NCBI RefSeq assembly: GCF_963169125.1
Contig: NC_084800.1
Span: 148,424,397-148,488,396 of the forward strand
DNA length: 64,000 nucleotides
Reading direction: 5' to 3'
Source: Humulus lupulus
Taxonomy: Eukaryota; Streptophyta; Magnoliopsida; Rosales; Cannabaceae
Within the stretch, counting starts at the first letter, position 1, and each line of letters begins with the position of its first letter. Made by a program: the position numbers and the translations under genes. The notes beneath the pieces were generated by a model that was not told the DNA's origin, searched no databases, and saw nothing but the letters and a program-made list of their open reading frames with translations. Below, one piece after another: positions 10,120 to 21,884 of the stretch.

Positions 10120-13100
10120 CTGAAGGAACAAGAATACTGTAGTAAAAATTTTGATTTTTGATAACTTATTCACTTAAAAGTTTTTCAACCACAGGCCTTT
10201 GTTGACGAAATTCAAATTTAATTTGGTAGGATTTGTTTTATTTGTATTTATCTGTTCATTGCATTTGATATTTTAATCCTGTTTCTCCCAAGGGAGAATC
10301 AACACCACCACCTATGCTTGTGCCTAGACAACAAGAGTAACCAGTCTACTTTAAACGAAAAAGTTCTCAAGCAAACAAGTACCAATGTTTAAAAATGCAG
10401 TTTTGAGGCACGCCTCAGTTTGAGGTGGAAAAGAAAACGTACCAAGGCATGCACCTTTCTTAGCAAAGGTGAGGCGTACACCTCACTGTAGTGAGGCACT
10501 GAGTTAGGGCTGCTGAGGCAGAAATTGAGAGAGCTGTAAGCCTCACAGGTGTATTTTCGTAATGGGTTTTTTTATGCCCAAAAATGTCCAAAATCAAATT
10601 TAAACACAGCTGATCTAAGTAGGCCCAAAAAACTGATAAGAAGTTTGTTCTAGGATAGTAGAATCTAGGATTCTAGTACTAGAAACAAAAATTAACTTTA
10701 TTTTACAAATTTAGATAATTTATGAGATATTTATGTTTGAGTTTAATGATACATTTTATGTTATGTTTGAGTTTAATGACATTTCTTATTATATGTTTGA
10801 GTTTTATAAGACACATTCATCTTACTTAATATCTTTAGGTGTTCTAAACATAAATCTATGCATATATACTATAATAAAATGAGAAAACCTAAGGACTCAT
10901 TAAGATGAGTTGAGTGATTCACCAAGCAACTTAATAAACTTGCTTTCCAAATCAAGAAAGTGAAAATTATTGTTGCTTTGTGTCTTTCCTATTCATTACT
11001 TTGGCCAAGTCCTGCAAAAAAATTTCACTCATAATGAACAGTTGAGATAATTATCCTATGTAACCCCACCACTAGATAAAGAAAAATAAATCTTGAATTG
11101 AAGAGATAAACCAAGAAATTTTCTAAGAAAAGGAAATTTATTAGCCATTCGGATCTCACAATGAGGTTTAGTTTTAGTCAACTTTCTCAAAGTATTAGAG
11201 ACAGAAATGCATACACAGCACACACACACATACTTTCATTGTATGGATGAAAATTTATTGAACCAATTCTCTTTTGAATTTATATCTCTCTCTTTATTTC
11301 TTATGTTTTTATTCTCTTTCCAATATCTAATATCTTTTCTCTCTTTTATTTTTCTATTTTTCTTGCTAATTTCTATTTGCACCAATAACTTTATTATTAA
11401 CAAAGTATCTCTGTTTAGTTTAGAATAGTCCCCCCCCCCCCCCCCCCTTCTTCTCTAGTTGATGTAGAGCACATGAATATATTTGAAAACAAAAAAATCT
11501 TTTTGTTTTCCTTTACAGGAGTATTATTTTTTCCATTGAACCAAGAGTCATGCTATTGAACAAAAAAAATGTACCTATTCTAATTATGATAATAATTACC
11601 ATTATTTTCATTAATTTTGGGGTTGTACTTCAGAAGAAAGAATTTAGCACATGAAAGTATGGCTTAATAAAAAATTGACTACATTTTACGTATCTTGTTC
11701 CTGAAGCTGTCACTGTCTTATGGACATGCTCTGTCTAATGACATGCCTCTTCCCTAAAACTGTTGTCCCTCAAAAATCCAAAATCCAAGTTTCGAACAAG
11801 GTTAAATGAAACTAGGACAATATTTGTTATATCTCTCTATTGAAGTTGTCTGAGATGTCATGACAAACTCTTCTTCCTGTTCCTAAAAGTTTAACCATCC
11901 CTAAAACTATGTTAGAGCAGACAACCTCAACATCCTTAGCTCTTACATTATAGGGATAATGTTAGGCAGTCCACTTAGTTAGTCTACGATTTCATCAATT
12001 TTTCCCTGTGGTACATTCTCTAACAAGTATTTGGTCTCGAGTTTCTATCAATGTGCGATCTGTAAGATTTTGAACTCATCTTCACTAACATAAGAGGATC
12101 TTATTCACAATTCTGGTACTGGGATCTACAAACAAAATCCTCTTAAGTAAAAGGAGGCGAGTTCAAACCATAGGGACATCTCCATCAAACAACAAATCAT
12201 AAGTTTGGATAGTTTTTTGCTATGTCAATTAATAATCTTTATGTTGTTATGAAGTAACATTTTTTTTTATTTATTTATCAAAACTAAAAAACCAAATACA
12301 CAAGACTGAGTTTCATTTGGATGTTGACTTTATCACTACATTACATCATTCATTCTATTTCACACATAGAACTATGACATCACTAATCTTATTCAAAATA
12401 AATTTAACGAATCGTCTAATTAACCACAAAGCCTAAGACTGATGAGAAAAATACCCTCTTCAATTCCAGTAAAACCAAACAGTGTATCACTAGGCAGAAA
12501 GTTTATCCAAGTAATCTACCTCCAACCCGGCCACTTTTGACTCCATGCGAATGCCTGAACAATTCAACACCATTACAAATTTTTTCAAGGAAATTTTAAT
12601 GTAGCTAGTTTAATTTAATCTCAAGATAAAACTACTTAACTTTGACGTTTCCTTCTCAATTATGAGTTATGTTTCTCTATGGGAGTCGGACATGAACACA
12701 AAAGGTTTACAGGAGTAACATAACATGTATTCAAAGGATTTTTATATGGAGAAATCCTTCAAAATAAGCCAAATGGGTTTTGTTTCATGTCTCAACATGT
12801 CATCATGTAATTTCAATTATGCCAATCTAAACATGCTCATATTTCTTATTTTAAAATCATAAATTCTGGTATCTTATGGGCTATCTCCTCAAAGTTCAAA
12901 CTAACAATTGGAGATTTCCTAGTTCATCAATTATGGTTTGTACATCTCCCAACTAGAGTAGGCTATCCACAAACCCAGATTAGCTGTTTGCCTATTGCAC
13001 CAATGATTTAAAAAAAAAACAAACACTTATCACCTATATAAAATCCAAAACAACCCAATTCAACAACATATTAATAATGAATAAGAAAGAAAAAAAGAAG

Positions 13101-13568
13101 GGAGATCCCTAAAATCGTATTAGCTATTTTGCCCAATGAAGCAAAACAGCCATTACATAAATCATTAAATTTTCAACAAGGCAAACATTTTTCACAAATT
13201 CAATCATAGAAGAGACAAAAATGAATGAAAATCCAAGACAACCCAATTCGGTAAATCACTCAATCATCACAAAACACCAAAATACCAATAGAGATTAGCT
13301 AGAATAAGCTGCAACAGTGATACAAGAGCCAAAATATAGTAAACATTTAACACTTAACTCAAAACAAACCTTTCATTTAAAATATTAGGGTAATTAAAAC
13401 AACATTACAATTCAAAAACAGAGTCATTAAAGCTTTTTTATCAATAAAGAAATCAATAAATACATATATGTATTATTTTGGACCTCTTTTTGTTAACACT
13501 ATCTTATGAGAAAGACACGCATAGACACAACATACACACACACTAAAATCAACTACTAGATGCATTAC
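10120..13568. other. Long non-coding stretch inside the CACTA element
   Basis: No exon with convincing family motifs was found on either strand. It contains a GC-richer cluster near 10405-10545 with repeated 'gaggc' and 'cctca' words, a run of 18 C at 11430-11447, and several AT-rich intron-like tracts. A small open frame at 11207-11428 is low complexity (Phe, Ser, Leu) and is not called. Confidence 0.5.
11430..11447. repeat. Homopolymer run of 18 C
   Basis: An uninterrupted run of C, unusual in an otherwise AT-rich stretch. Its length is likely to vary between individuals and to be unreliable in sequencing. Confidence 0.9.
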
Positions 13569-14465
13569 CAAGGGGGCTCATCTCATCCAAGCCCTCTGAG
13601 TGAACAACTAATGCGCGTTTCATGCCAAATTGCTGCAATGCTTTAGCCATATTCAAAACCTATTCAATGAACCACAGAAACATGAAATAATATATTAAAA
13701 GATTATGCTTGTCAAAGAGTTGTTTAATGTGAATTACATGCATCATCATTTATGTTGTTTAATGTGAATTACTTTATCTTTTTTGTTTTACAAACGGTTC
13801 CTTCATCATTTACGTAAAAGCCTTAGATATGCTAGTCATATTTGCTAGTCACCATGAACATCATATGTAGACCACAATTCAACAAAACAGTTTTTACTTT
13901 CAACAATTCAAGTTTAGCTCTAATAATTTACAATATGGGATCACATTCATGTCAAGTAATCAATAAAATTGATGCCACCTTTGCAATTTTGGTACCACAA
14001 GCCGCAGCAAGTATTAAAGCTCCAGTCAAAATGTTAACTGTGTTTGCTCCATCACCACCTGTTCCAACAATGTCCACTGCATCAAGTAAGCCCTCTACTT
14101 CTAAACTATGCTTGATCATCGCCCTCACAAGCCCCACAATCTGTTTAACCACTAAAATCCATAAGTCATTTCTTTACTTATTTCCTTGAAACATACCCCC
14201 AAATATTCTTCAGTAGAGAACCTACAGCCTATCAAAATTTCTTAGAAAATAATCAATTGCATTGATAAAAGTTCTTTCTATCCAAACAACATGGTAATAA
14301 GACTTTCAACAATCTAAAATCCTGGCTGGACAAACTAAGTTATCTAGTGTAAATAAATTCACATTGATATGAATAAAGGAACCTTACTTCCTCGAAATTC
14401 TCTCCTTTGGCTCTCAGTAACACCAGAAAAGCACTAATCAAAGCCTCATCGGCACCATTCAGCAA
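13569..14465 (-). pseudogene. Captured anthranilate phosphoribosyltransferase fragment, three exons
   Basis: Minus-strand exons with good splice borders: about 14465-14388 (ADEALISAFLVLLRAKGENF), 14140-13979 (IVGLVRAMIKHSLEVEG, VDIVGTGGDGANTVNI, AAACGTKIAK) and 13659-13569 ([28 protein letters not shown]). These match the plastid tryptophan-pathway enzyme that transfers phosphoribosyl to anthranilate (TrpD; plant PAT1/TRP1). The glycine-rich GTGGDG phosphoribosyl-pyrophosphate loop is present. The exons that should encode the following conserved block (QGNRSSSS and after) are missing between exons two and three, as are both ends. The fragment is therefore a non-functional, internally deleted copy. 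Confidence 0.88.
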
Positions 14466-14469
14466 AAAT

Positions 14470-14545
14470 AATTAGGTGCAGCTTGTGGTGCCAAAATTGC
14501 AAAGACTCATCTCCTCGAAAGTCTCTCCTTTGGCTCTCAACGTCC
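14470..14545. other. Scrambled inverted duplicate of two anthranilate enzyme exon pieces
   Basis: On the plus strand, 'gcagcttgtggtgccaaaat' reads AACGAKIAK in the forward sense. Directly after it, the complement of 'ctcctcgaaagtctctcc' reads LRAKGETFEE on the minus strand. Both pieces occur once more in the fragment next door, where they are on the same strand and about 400 bp apart. The junction places them in opposite orientations and adjacent, as expected from template switching during repair. Confidence 0.65.
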
Positions 14546-15307
14546 ATCAACATGAATAATAATAATATAGCTAATTATAATGTATGAAGATATAGAAGCT
14601 TGAACTGTTACCACATGAGATGCTAAATTCAACAAATTTCAATAACACATTTTGCTAAATTATAAAAATTTAGAATGAAGTTAATTGTGAGAATAGAGTA
14701 CCATTTCGAGACTCAAGGAAGCCAAAATCAAACAAATGATCTCTACCGATTGAAACCCATTAATTTCCTCTGTCGATTTTGATTGAAAAGGAAATTAGGG
14801 AAGAAAATGAAACCCCATAAATTGTTGCGTTTATGTTGTCCATTTGGAATCCCTGGTAGAGATGGAATTGGAAGTTCTTGAAAGCCCTCTAATTTCGTCA
14901 TTCTTGTGGCTCTCTCACTCTTCATGCCTGGGCTTGTGGAATCTAGGCCCTTGCTTGGTGCACACTCGAGGCTCCACAGCAGAACGGGTGCAGAATTGCG
15001 CCTGGTGATGGCCAGCGAATGGATGTCGGAATGGGTCGAAGGCACGCAGAGGTGGGCTCGCACCTGGGGTAACTTGGTTGGGGAGTTGGGTTCACGGATG
15101 CCTGAGATTTGGAGCTTGGCTCGAAGAAAAAGGGTTGTGAGGATGGTGGTTAAGTGGTCGGAGCTGAGGATGATGGTGGTTACGGGAGTGGTGGCTAGGG
15201 CGAAGGGAAGAGAAAGAGATGAGAAGGAGAATGGGAAAAAAGTATCAGGGGGAAGGCTGGTTTTTTTTATATATTTCATTTCTATTACTTTAACACTTTT
15301 TACATAG
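14546..15307. other. Right interior of CACTA element with a GC-rich block
   Basis: An AT-rich section is followed by a GC-richer block at about 14880-15240, open in frames on both strands (14906-15307 plus, 15330-14743 minus). Neither translation contains a domain I recognise. The minus reading is rich in Ser, Thr and Pro and looks like leader or promoter-derived DNA. It may be another captured fragment, such as the 5' end of a gene, but I cannot name it. The element's right terminus follows. Confidence 0.4.
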
Positions 15308-15376
15308 TATATATAATAATACATTTTCAAAAGACTTATAATTTTGTGTTGTGGAAAGTAGATTTTGGTGTAGTGT

Positions 15377-17434
15377 GCTCTGATACCTTTTTTCTGTCAT
15401 GACCTGGGCCCTAAGCTACAGAAGATTTGTAATATCCATCACTTGGGTTGCCAAAGGTCAAATTTGGACCCTTGTTGAAAAATAACCATTATAAATGATC
15501 CTTTAGTTTATTCCAAATAGTATTATAATTGTAAGTAAAAAATAATGGATTAACTCCTGTAATTATTTATAAAAATATTAGTGATAAAAGCAGGATCATC
15601 TATTATTATACATAGAACAATAATATTCTCATAGTTATGTAGTCACCAAATTGTTAAATTTAATAAGCCATAAAACACCAAAATAATAATTAGCATCCAT
15701 CATTCCTCATTCCAAACTTTTAGATAGCTAATTTAGAGATAAAGATTGTATGGTTCCAAATCAAATACATACATAATGTTCAAAAGATAGGACTATGGCA
15801 CTAAATAGAAACTAGGCTAAACACATTGGCTCCATCAATAATTCGCCTTCCACATTCGCATCGCTGGGTTCCTGGAATGGGAGAGATATATGAGGTGAGC
15901 TTATCAAGCCTAGTAGGAAAGCAACTAATATCATAGGACCCAAAATTTTTAATAAAACCCTTGCATGGTTAGTTTTGAAAAAAAAAAATACATCATCATG
16001 TATAAACCAAAATAAAGAGAAACCACACATAATCACAAGAGCATAGCTACACATACACATCACACCATCCACTAGATCTCTAGTCTCCATTACCCACCAT
16101 AGAAACCTGACATCCTAAACCGGGTAGTCGGGCCTGATAACCACCACAAGAGGGAGGCTTAGAACACTTACTGTATACAGATGCTAGGTCTTTACACCTT
16201 GAGGTGAATGGACACCTGATCTACCTATGATGACGACGAGACTAGGTTGTGAAACAACAACATGTAAAAATCATGATCACTATGGCTCTCATCAGTATAA
16301 CCAAATACAGGTAATCATGAAAAGCAATAAACATATTCCCTTTATATTTTAGAAAATAGGACAACATAATGACTGCATTTGAATAAATCCCAAAAATCAT
16401 AACCTGCATAAATAAGTAAACAAAAATATATATGACACTCAATGCCCTTAGAATAGATCAGAAAATATGCACATTAAGTTTTCATTTTTCAAATAATTTA
16501 AAAATATCAAAATTAAAATCTTGTTAATGCAATTCAATACGAGTAAAATAAGTCCAATAGTCAAGTTGAGTCCCTACCACCTTAGAATTGTCAATTCGAG
16601 TCCAAAACAACCCTCCTAAGCTTAACAATGATCCTAGAGTGATCTAGTCCAATTTTTATATCACGCTTTTCCTACGTGCACGAAATGAGCAACCGATTAT
16701 CATCATTGCATTCCTTATTCAAAATCGTGTCCAACGACATATAATATGACTATATTTAAATTTCAAGACTCAAAACTCACCCGAGTCGTGAATAGTGCCA
16801 ACAGTTTGCGGTGTATTGGGAACATCGACGAAGGTAGACATGGCATATATCAAAATGACAACATCGGTGAGTAGATCACGTTCATGCCAACCATCAGTCC
16901 AAAAAGTGCTTAGGCTCACCGAAAGTGGCAGAGATACCCAAAATCTCAAAAAACGGTGAGTTGAGAAAAATGGCTTAGTTGGTCTTGTTCCTCTCTCCAC
17001 GCTGGTTCAAAAGGTATACCAAACACTCATCGATAGGTGGTCGGAGTTTGCCGAAAAACACGATCATAGTTGACGAACCAGAACTTTGATTGACAATTCT
17101 GAACAATTGACGGTGAGTTGGCCATGGGCAGTGCCGCTTGGTGGTGGAGGTCGTCGAAGCAAGGCGAATCCAATGAGCCACCGCGTATTGAAAATGGAGG
17201 TCGCCGGTGGTTGGGTCTTTGTGGTGGTGTGTTGCCGTGGAGAGAAGAGAAAGAGAAAAAAAAAGAAAGAAGAGAAAGAGAAAGGGAAGATAGAGAGAGA
17301 TAATAGTAGGGGAAGTGAAGAAGAAAAGAAAGAAAGAAAAAAAAGAGACTTTGTCTCATTGACTTGGTGGGTCTCACCTATATTTAAAAGATATTATTTA
17401 ATATATATGTATATATAAAAAACAAGTCTTTACA
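15377..17434 (-). mobile_element. Primer-binding site and 5' LTR of an older gypsy element (minus)
   Basis: On the minus strand, GGTATCAGAGC (complement of 15377-15387) is a plant iMet primer-binding site. The adjacent LTR would run from TGTAAAGACTTG at 17434 to GGTCATGACA at 15395, about 2040 bp with related termini (TGTAAAGAC and TGTCATGAC). The interior is non-coding, with a purine-rich GA tract at 17230-17345. Open frames in it (for example 17086-17418) are low complexity. The internal region lies to the left, was separated from its primer-binding site by the CACTA insertion, and is largely lost. Confidence 0.55.
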
Positions 17435-17882
17435 TGTTAAGTAGTGAATCCTAGATGAACCATTTACTTTGAATTTTCTTGTGTTGTTTGCTTAATTTAG
17501 TTGTTAGTAATATAGTCAATTAGGTAATTGAAAAAGTACACACTCGTACGAAGAAGCACTGCATCCATGTCTTTTATATAAATATATATACATAAAAGAA
17601 AATAAGATTAGAATACCAACTGCTATGTCAAACCAGAGCACGACAGGGTAGCAAAGTACGAATATGTAGTAGTGATCAAAATAAAAATATATATCCGGTA
17701 AACACTAAATGAGGAGAAAAAATAAATGTTTTACGAAAAAGTACCTATTTGCAATAGCAGTGTTCATTAATTAATTAAAATTTGTTTAGTAGTACATAGT
17801 AAACTAATGCTGAATTTTTTTTAACAAAACACACTCTGCTGCATACATTTATTTATTTATACATTTGATGCTGGAAATTAAA
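17435..17882. other. 3' flank of the nitrate transporter remnant
   Basis: AT-rich sequence with no frame of note. It lies just downstream (minus strand) of the transporter stop codon at 17883 and probably includes its former 3' untranslated region. Confidence 0.4.
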
Positions 17883-18516
17883 TTAATCAAGATGACTGCG
17901 GGGGTCAATATCATCTTGTTGGTCATATTGGTAGTTATACATGCTAGCACAAACCAAGTAGTACCCGAAATTCAGTTCTCCAATGATTGCACACAACCAA
18001 TACACTAAATCTACTCGTCCTTCGTTTATATTATCAGGTAGCCAACCGGTAGCCCCCTCTATCAAATTGGTCACTATAGCACTGAGGTAATACCCTAATA
18101 CAATCCAAAGTGATATCATAGCTGTTGAAGTACTTTTAGTGATTCCGGAAACCCTTGGTAATACAATGCAACTTGTCCCGGGAACTGAACTGCCTTACCC
18201 AACATCATAACGGCTAGAGTCAGCACCAGCCACAAGGCCGACATGGGGACGACCAAACCGGACCGGTCAGGCATTACAACGAGCTCGTTTGTTCGAAAAA
18301 AGTGGAGCCGTCTCGCCTCGATTATGGCAGAACCGACCAAACCTAAAATATTGATGGCGTGGTCCACTCCTATTCGTTGGAGATGAGTTAGGGGACGACC
18401 GCTTAGTTTTTGCCACGCAGGGAGTAGGAAACGATTAATGATGAAGATTGAAATGGCTGTTGACATGAGGCTAGAGACTAGGAATGTGGAAGCTGGGGTT
18501 TTGATGGAGCCCATGT
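17883..18516 (-). pseudogene. C-terminal part of an NPF2/NAXT-like transporter (downstream of copia insertion)
   Basis: The minus strand reads HMGSIKTPASTFLVSSL, then RPLTHLQRIGVDHAINILG, VVPMSALWLVLTLAVMMLG, FPGQVALYYQGFPESLK, and, after a shift, AMISLWIVLGYYLSAI and WLPDNINEGRVDLVYWL. This is the last third of a nitrate/peptide transporter family (MFS) protein; the WLPDxIN(x)GRVD motif fits the NPF2 nitrate-excretion subgroup. A one-base loss in an A run near 18130 breaks the frame after ESLK. The exon continues upstream at 23429-23635, separated only by the copia element and its duplicated GTCTA. Members of this subgroup are plasma-membrane nitrate carriers. Confidence 0.85.
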
Positions 18517-18521
18517 GTCTA

Positions 18522-18701
18522 TATTAGAAGAAAGCTCTATGTTCTTTGTATTTCACTCAATAATATCATTACAAGAGAAAAGACCCAGCCATATATATAT
18601 TAGGCTAACAAGAATTATTTTTAGACAAAAGGTTGTTACAACAGAATAGTTATAAAGTTGTTACAATAACTAATTAATCAATAATGGTTATAACTCTAAA
18701 A
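18522..18701 (-). repeat. 3' LTR of the copia element
   Basis: 180 bp, from TATTAGAAG to CTCTAAAA as written on the plus strand. By eye it differs from the other LTR at eight positions with no indels, about 4.4%. The termini are not TG...CA. Confidence 0.88.
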
Positions 18702-18708
18702 ATCCCCC

Positions 18709-21700
18709 TCAAGATGAAGTGTAGAGATTTTTGACACTCATCTTGGATAACAATTCCCTGAAGTGAGTTGGAAACAGAGCTTTCGTGAGAAGATCAGCAA
18801 GGTTATTTTTGGATGGAACATGAATGAGCTTGATGGAGCCATTGTGAACTTTCTCTCTGACAATATGACAATCTATTTCAACATGCCTTGTACGCTCATG
18901 GAAGACAGGATTTTCGGAGATGTGAATGGTAGCGTTGTTATCGCAGAAGAGAATGGCGGGTTGTTTGTGATGAATACCGAAGTCTTGGAGAATATTGAGT
19001 AACCAAGTAAGCTCACATGTTGCGTTTCCCATGGCCCTGTATTCAGCTTCAGCTGAAGATCTATATACTATAACTTGTTTTTTAGATTTCCAAGAAATAA
19101 GAGATTTACCAAGAAATATGCAATAGCCTGTGACAGACCGTCTAGTATCTAAACAAGAACCCTAGTCAGCATCTAAAAAAACTTTAAGATGAAGATCATG
19201 AGCAGTAAAATTAGATTCAGCATAAGCAGTTAATTGAGGCTAACTATTTGATGGGAAGAAAAGGCCTTGACTAGGACTTCCTTTCAAATATTGGAGAATC
19301 TTTTGGGCAGCCTTTAGATGAGGTAATCTAGGCAAGGATAAGAATTGACTCAACCAATTAACAGCAAAGGATATATCAGGTCATGTAATGGTAAGATAAA
19401 TCAACTTGCCTATTAAGCTTCTGTATGATGTAGGATCGGTAAGGACATCTCCTTCATCTTTGCTTAACTTGAGATTAGGCTCCATAGGTGTGGATGAAGC
19501 TTTAGTGCCAAGATATCATGTATCACTTAAGAGATGTAAGAGAAAATGTCTTTGAGAAACAGAAATACCAGAGTTAGATCTGCCTATTTCAAGACCAAGA
19601 AAAAAATGAAGAGGACCAAGGTCTTTTAATTTGTATTTTGAGTCGAGGTGAATTTTGAAGTCATGAATAGCTTGATCATTGTTAGTGGCAATGATTATGT
19701 CATCAACATAGACCAAAATTGCTATAAAGACACCTGACATATTTTTAATGAAAAGAGAGTGATCTGAATGTGATTGTTTGAAGCCATCTTCAATTAAAGT
19801 GGAGCTGAGTTTAGCATACCACTATCGAGAGGCTTGTTTTAGGCCATATAGGCTTTTGTTTAATTTACATACCGGATTAGAAGGAAGGTCCACCTTAGGT
19901 ATATATCCTTGGGGGATGTTAATATAAATTTCCTCTTCTAAATCACCATGTAAAAAAGTATTATTAATATCCATTTGGTGTAAAGACCAATTAAAAGTGG
20001 CAGCAAGAGCTAAAAGAAGTTTTAAAGTATTGAATTTTGCAACAAGGGCAAAAGTGTCAATGTAGTTAATACCTTGTTGTTGCGTATATCCTTTTGCAAC
20101 GAGTCTAGCTTTATATCTGTCTATGGCTCCATTGGGTTGATGTTTTATTTTATAAACTCATTTGCTTCCAATTGTATGTTTGCCGTGAGGAAGAGAAACT
20201 ATTTGCCAAGTATTATTAAGTTCAAGGGCAGTAGCTTGTTGCCATTCAGGTATGATAAAAGCTTTGGCATATGTACAAGGTTCGGTAGTGCTATGAGCAG
20301 TAAGAATGGCTGCACGAAAAGAAGGAGAAAATCTGTCATAAGAGAGATATTTATGTAATGGATGAGCAGTAGATGAAGTAAAAATACTATGTGTACAGAT
20401 ATAGTCATTTAAATGACTTGGTCGAGTAGTAAGACGACCAGATTTTGTGTGTACATGTAAGGCTTGTGAAGTATCATCCTGCTGGGAAGGATTATTGTTG
20501 GCCAGTTGAGATGGAGCGGAAGGCATGAGCAGGGGCCTGTATGAAACAGATTCTGATTTGGTAGCAAGGAGTTATGAAAAAAATTGGTGATATCAACATT
20601 ATTGTGAGACTTATATAGAGGAAAAATATCCTCATAGAAAATAACATCTCTTGTATGGTGAACTTGTTTTGTTTCAATATCAAGAAGAGTGTAAGCTTTC
20701 ATACCTGTAGGATACCCGATGAAGATGCAAGCTCATGATCGAGGGGTGAATTTATGTCTTTTGCTATCAAGAGTAGACATATATGCAAGACAACCAAAAA
20801 TTCGAAGATGTGTATAGTTAGGAACTTTATTATGGAGTAATTCAAAGGGAGTTTTGAATTTTAAAAGAAAAGATGGTGTCATGTTAATGAGATATGCAGC
20901 TGTAATGACAGTATAATTCCAATATGATAGTGGAAGATTTGATTGAAAAGCAAGGGCACGAGCTACATTCAAAATATGTTGGTGCTTTCTTTCTACTACT
21001 GAGTTTTATTGAGGTCTATCAACACAAGAATGGTAATGTTGAATTCCCTTAGTAGAAAAAAAAGATCTCAAATTGAATTCCTTAGCATTATCAGAACGAA
21101 TGGCTTTAATTGTAGTGGAAAACTGAGTTGAAATTAGTGAAAAAAAAGCTGGAATTATTGTTTGAACATCAGATTTTAATTTTAACATATAAAGCCATGT
21201 AAATCTAGTATGATCATCAACAATGGTGAGAAAATATCTATACCCTTCATTAGTAGTGATTTGAAATGGACCGCAAATATCAATGTGGATTAAAGCAAAG
21301 GGAGTATCAGATATATTGTTATTGCAAATAAATGGCAGTCTCTTTTGTTTAGCAAAATGACAGATTGAACAATGCCTATCATGAGATGTATCAGTAGAAA
21401 AACTCAGACTTTTATTGATGTTTAACATGGAAGGATGGCCTAGGCGATCATGCCATAGGTTTCCATTGGTACATACAGAATTATTGGAAAAAACATTAGA
21501 ACAAGATGAAATAGAAGGCTTGTCTTGAGCAATTATATAGAGATTGCCAACTCGATTAGCCATCCCAATCTTGGAAATCCGAGTATGATCCTGAATAATG
21601 CAATGACAGGCAGTAAACAAGAAAGAATGAGCATTAATTTTCATATGTGCATTCATAGAGAATAGATTGAACCTAAATTTTGGTACATATAGAACATCAT

Positions 21701-21884
21701 GAAGAGTTAATTTTTCAGTCAAATGTATTGTCCCTGTTTTCTGAATCTTAATATGCAATCTAGGGGGTAAAGAGACAGTGTTTGCAATATTAGTATCACT
21801 AAAAGAGGAAAAACAAGCAAGATCATAACAAATATGGTGGGTAGCCCCACTATCAATTATACAATGAGAAGATGGAAAAGAAAA
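18709..21884 (-). pseudogene. Ty1/copia pol: protease, integrase, reverse transcriptase, RNase H
   Basis: Reading down the minus strand: a protease motif IIDSGATHHI near 21840; a GAG-pre-integrase segment LWHDRLGHPS near 21440; the integrase core with GPFQ...FLTIVDDHTRFTWLYM near 21230 and IRSDNAKEFN near 21080; reverse transcriptase including WQQATALELNNTW near 20220, the catalytic YVDDIIIATNND near 19690 and LGPLHFFLGLEI near 19600; and RNase H with [20 protein letters not shown] and [16 protein letters not shown] ending at 18709. Several stops interrupt it. Most are consistent with C-to-T or G-to-A changes (Gln or Arg to stop, Trp to stop), for example near 21008, 20160 and 19820. Not capable of autonomous transposition as read. 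Confidence 0.9.

Larger units (their letters stand above)
6308..15375. mobile_element. CACTA-type DNA transposon carrying captured host gene fragments
   Basis: The left end is GACTACAAGAAAAAC at 6308, one base off the CACTA consensus. The right end is GATTTTGGTGTAGTG at 15375, whose complement begins CACTACA. Both ends are flanked by the 3-bp duplication TGC (6305-6307 and 15376-15378), as expected for CACTA elements. Subterminal DNA is rich in repeated 'ataacac/gtgttat' words, and the same words and the same left end recur at 60630. No transposase domain was found inside, so the element is non-autonomous. It carries exon-intron fragments of an ABCC transporter, a MORC ATPase and anthranilate phosphoribosyltransferase, all on the minus strand. 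Introns are retained, so capture was at the DNA level. Confidence 0.75.

Noticed and set aside
10405..10545. Cluster of 'gaggc' and 'cctca' words that might be a small transposon
   Set aside because: Some inverted pairing is visible, but no clear ends or flanking duplication.
12500..12600. Minus-strand reading with Gly/Arg-rich content, suspected as another captured exon
   Set aside because: No splice borders in a consistent phase and no recognised family motif.
14743..15330. 195-codon open frame on the minus strand and 133-codon frame on the plus strand
   Set aside because: Low-complexity composition, mutual overlap and position at a CACTA right end. No family recognised, so no gene is called, though it could be a captured gene end.
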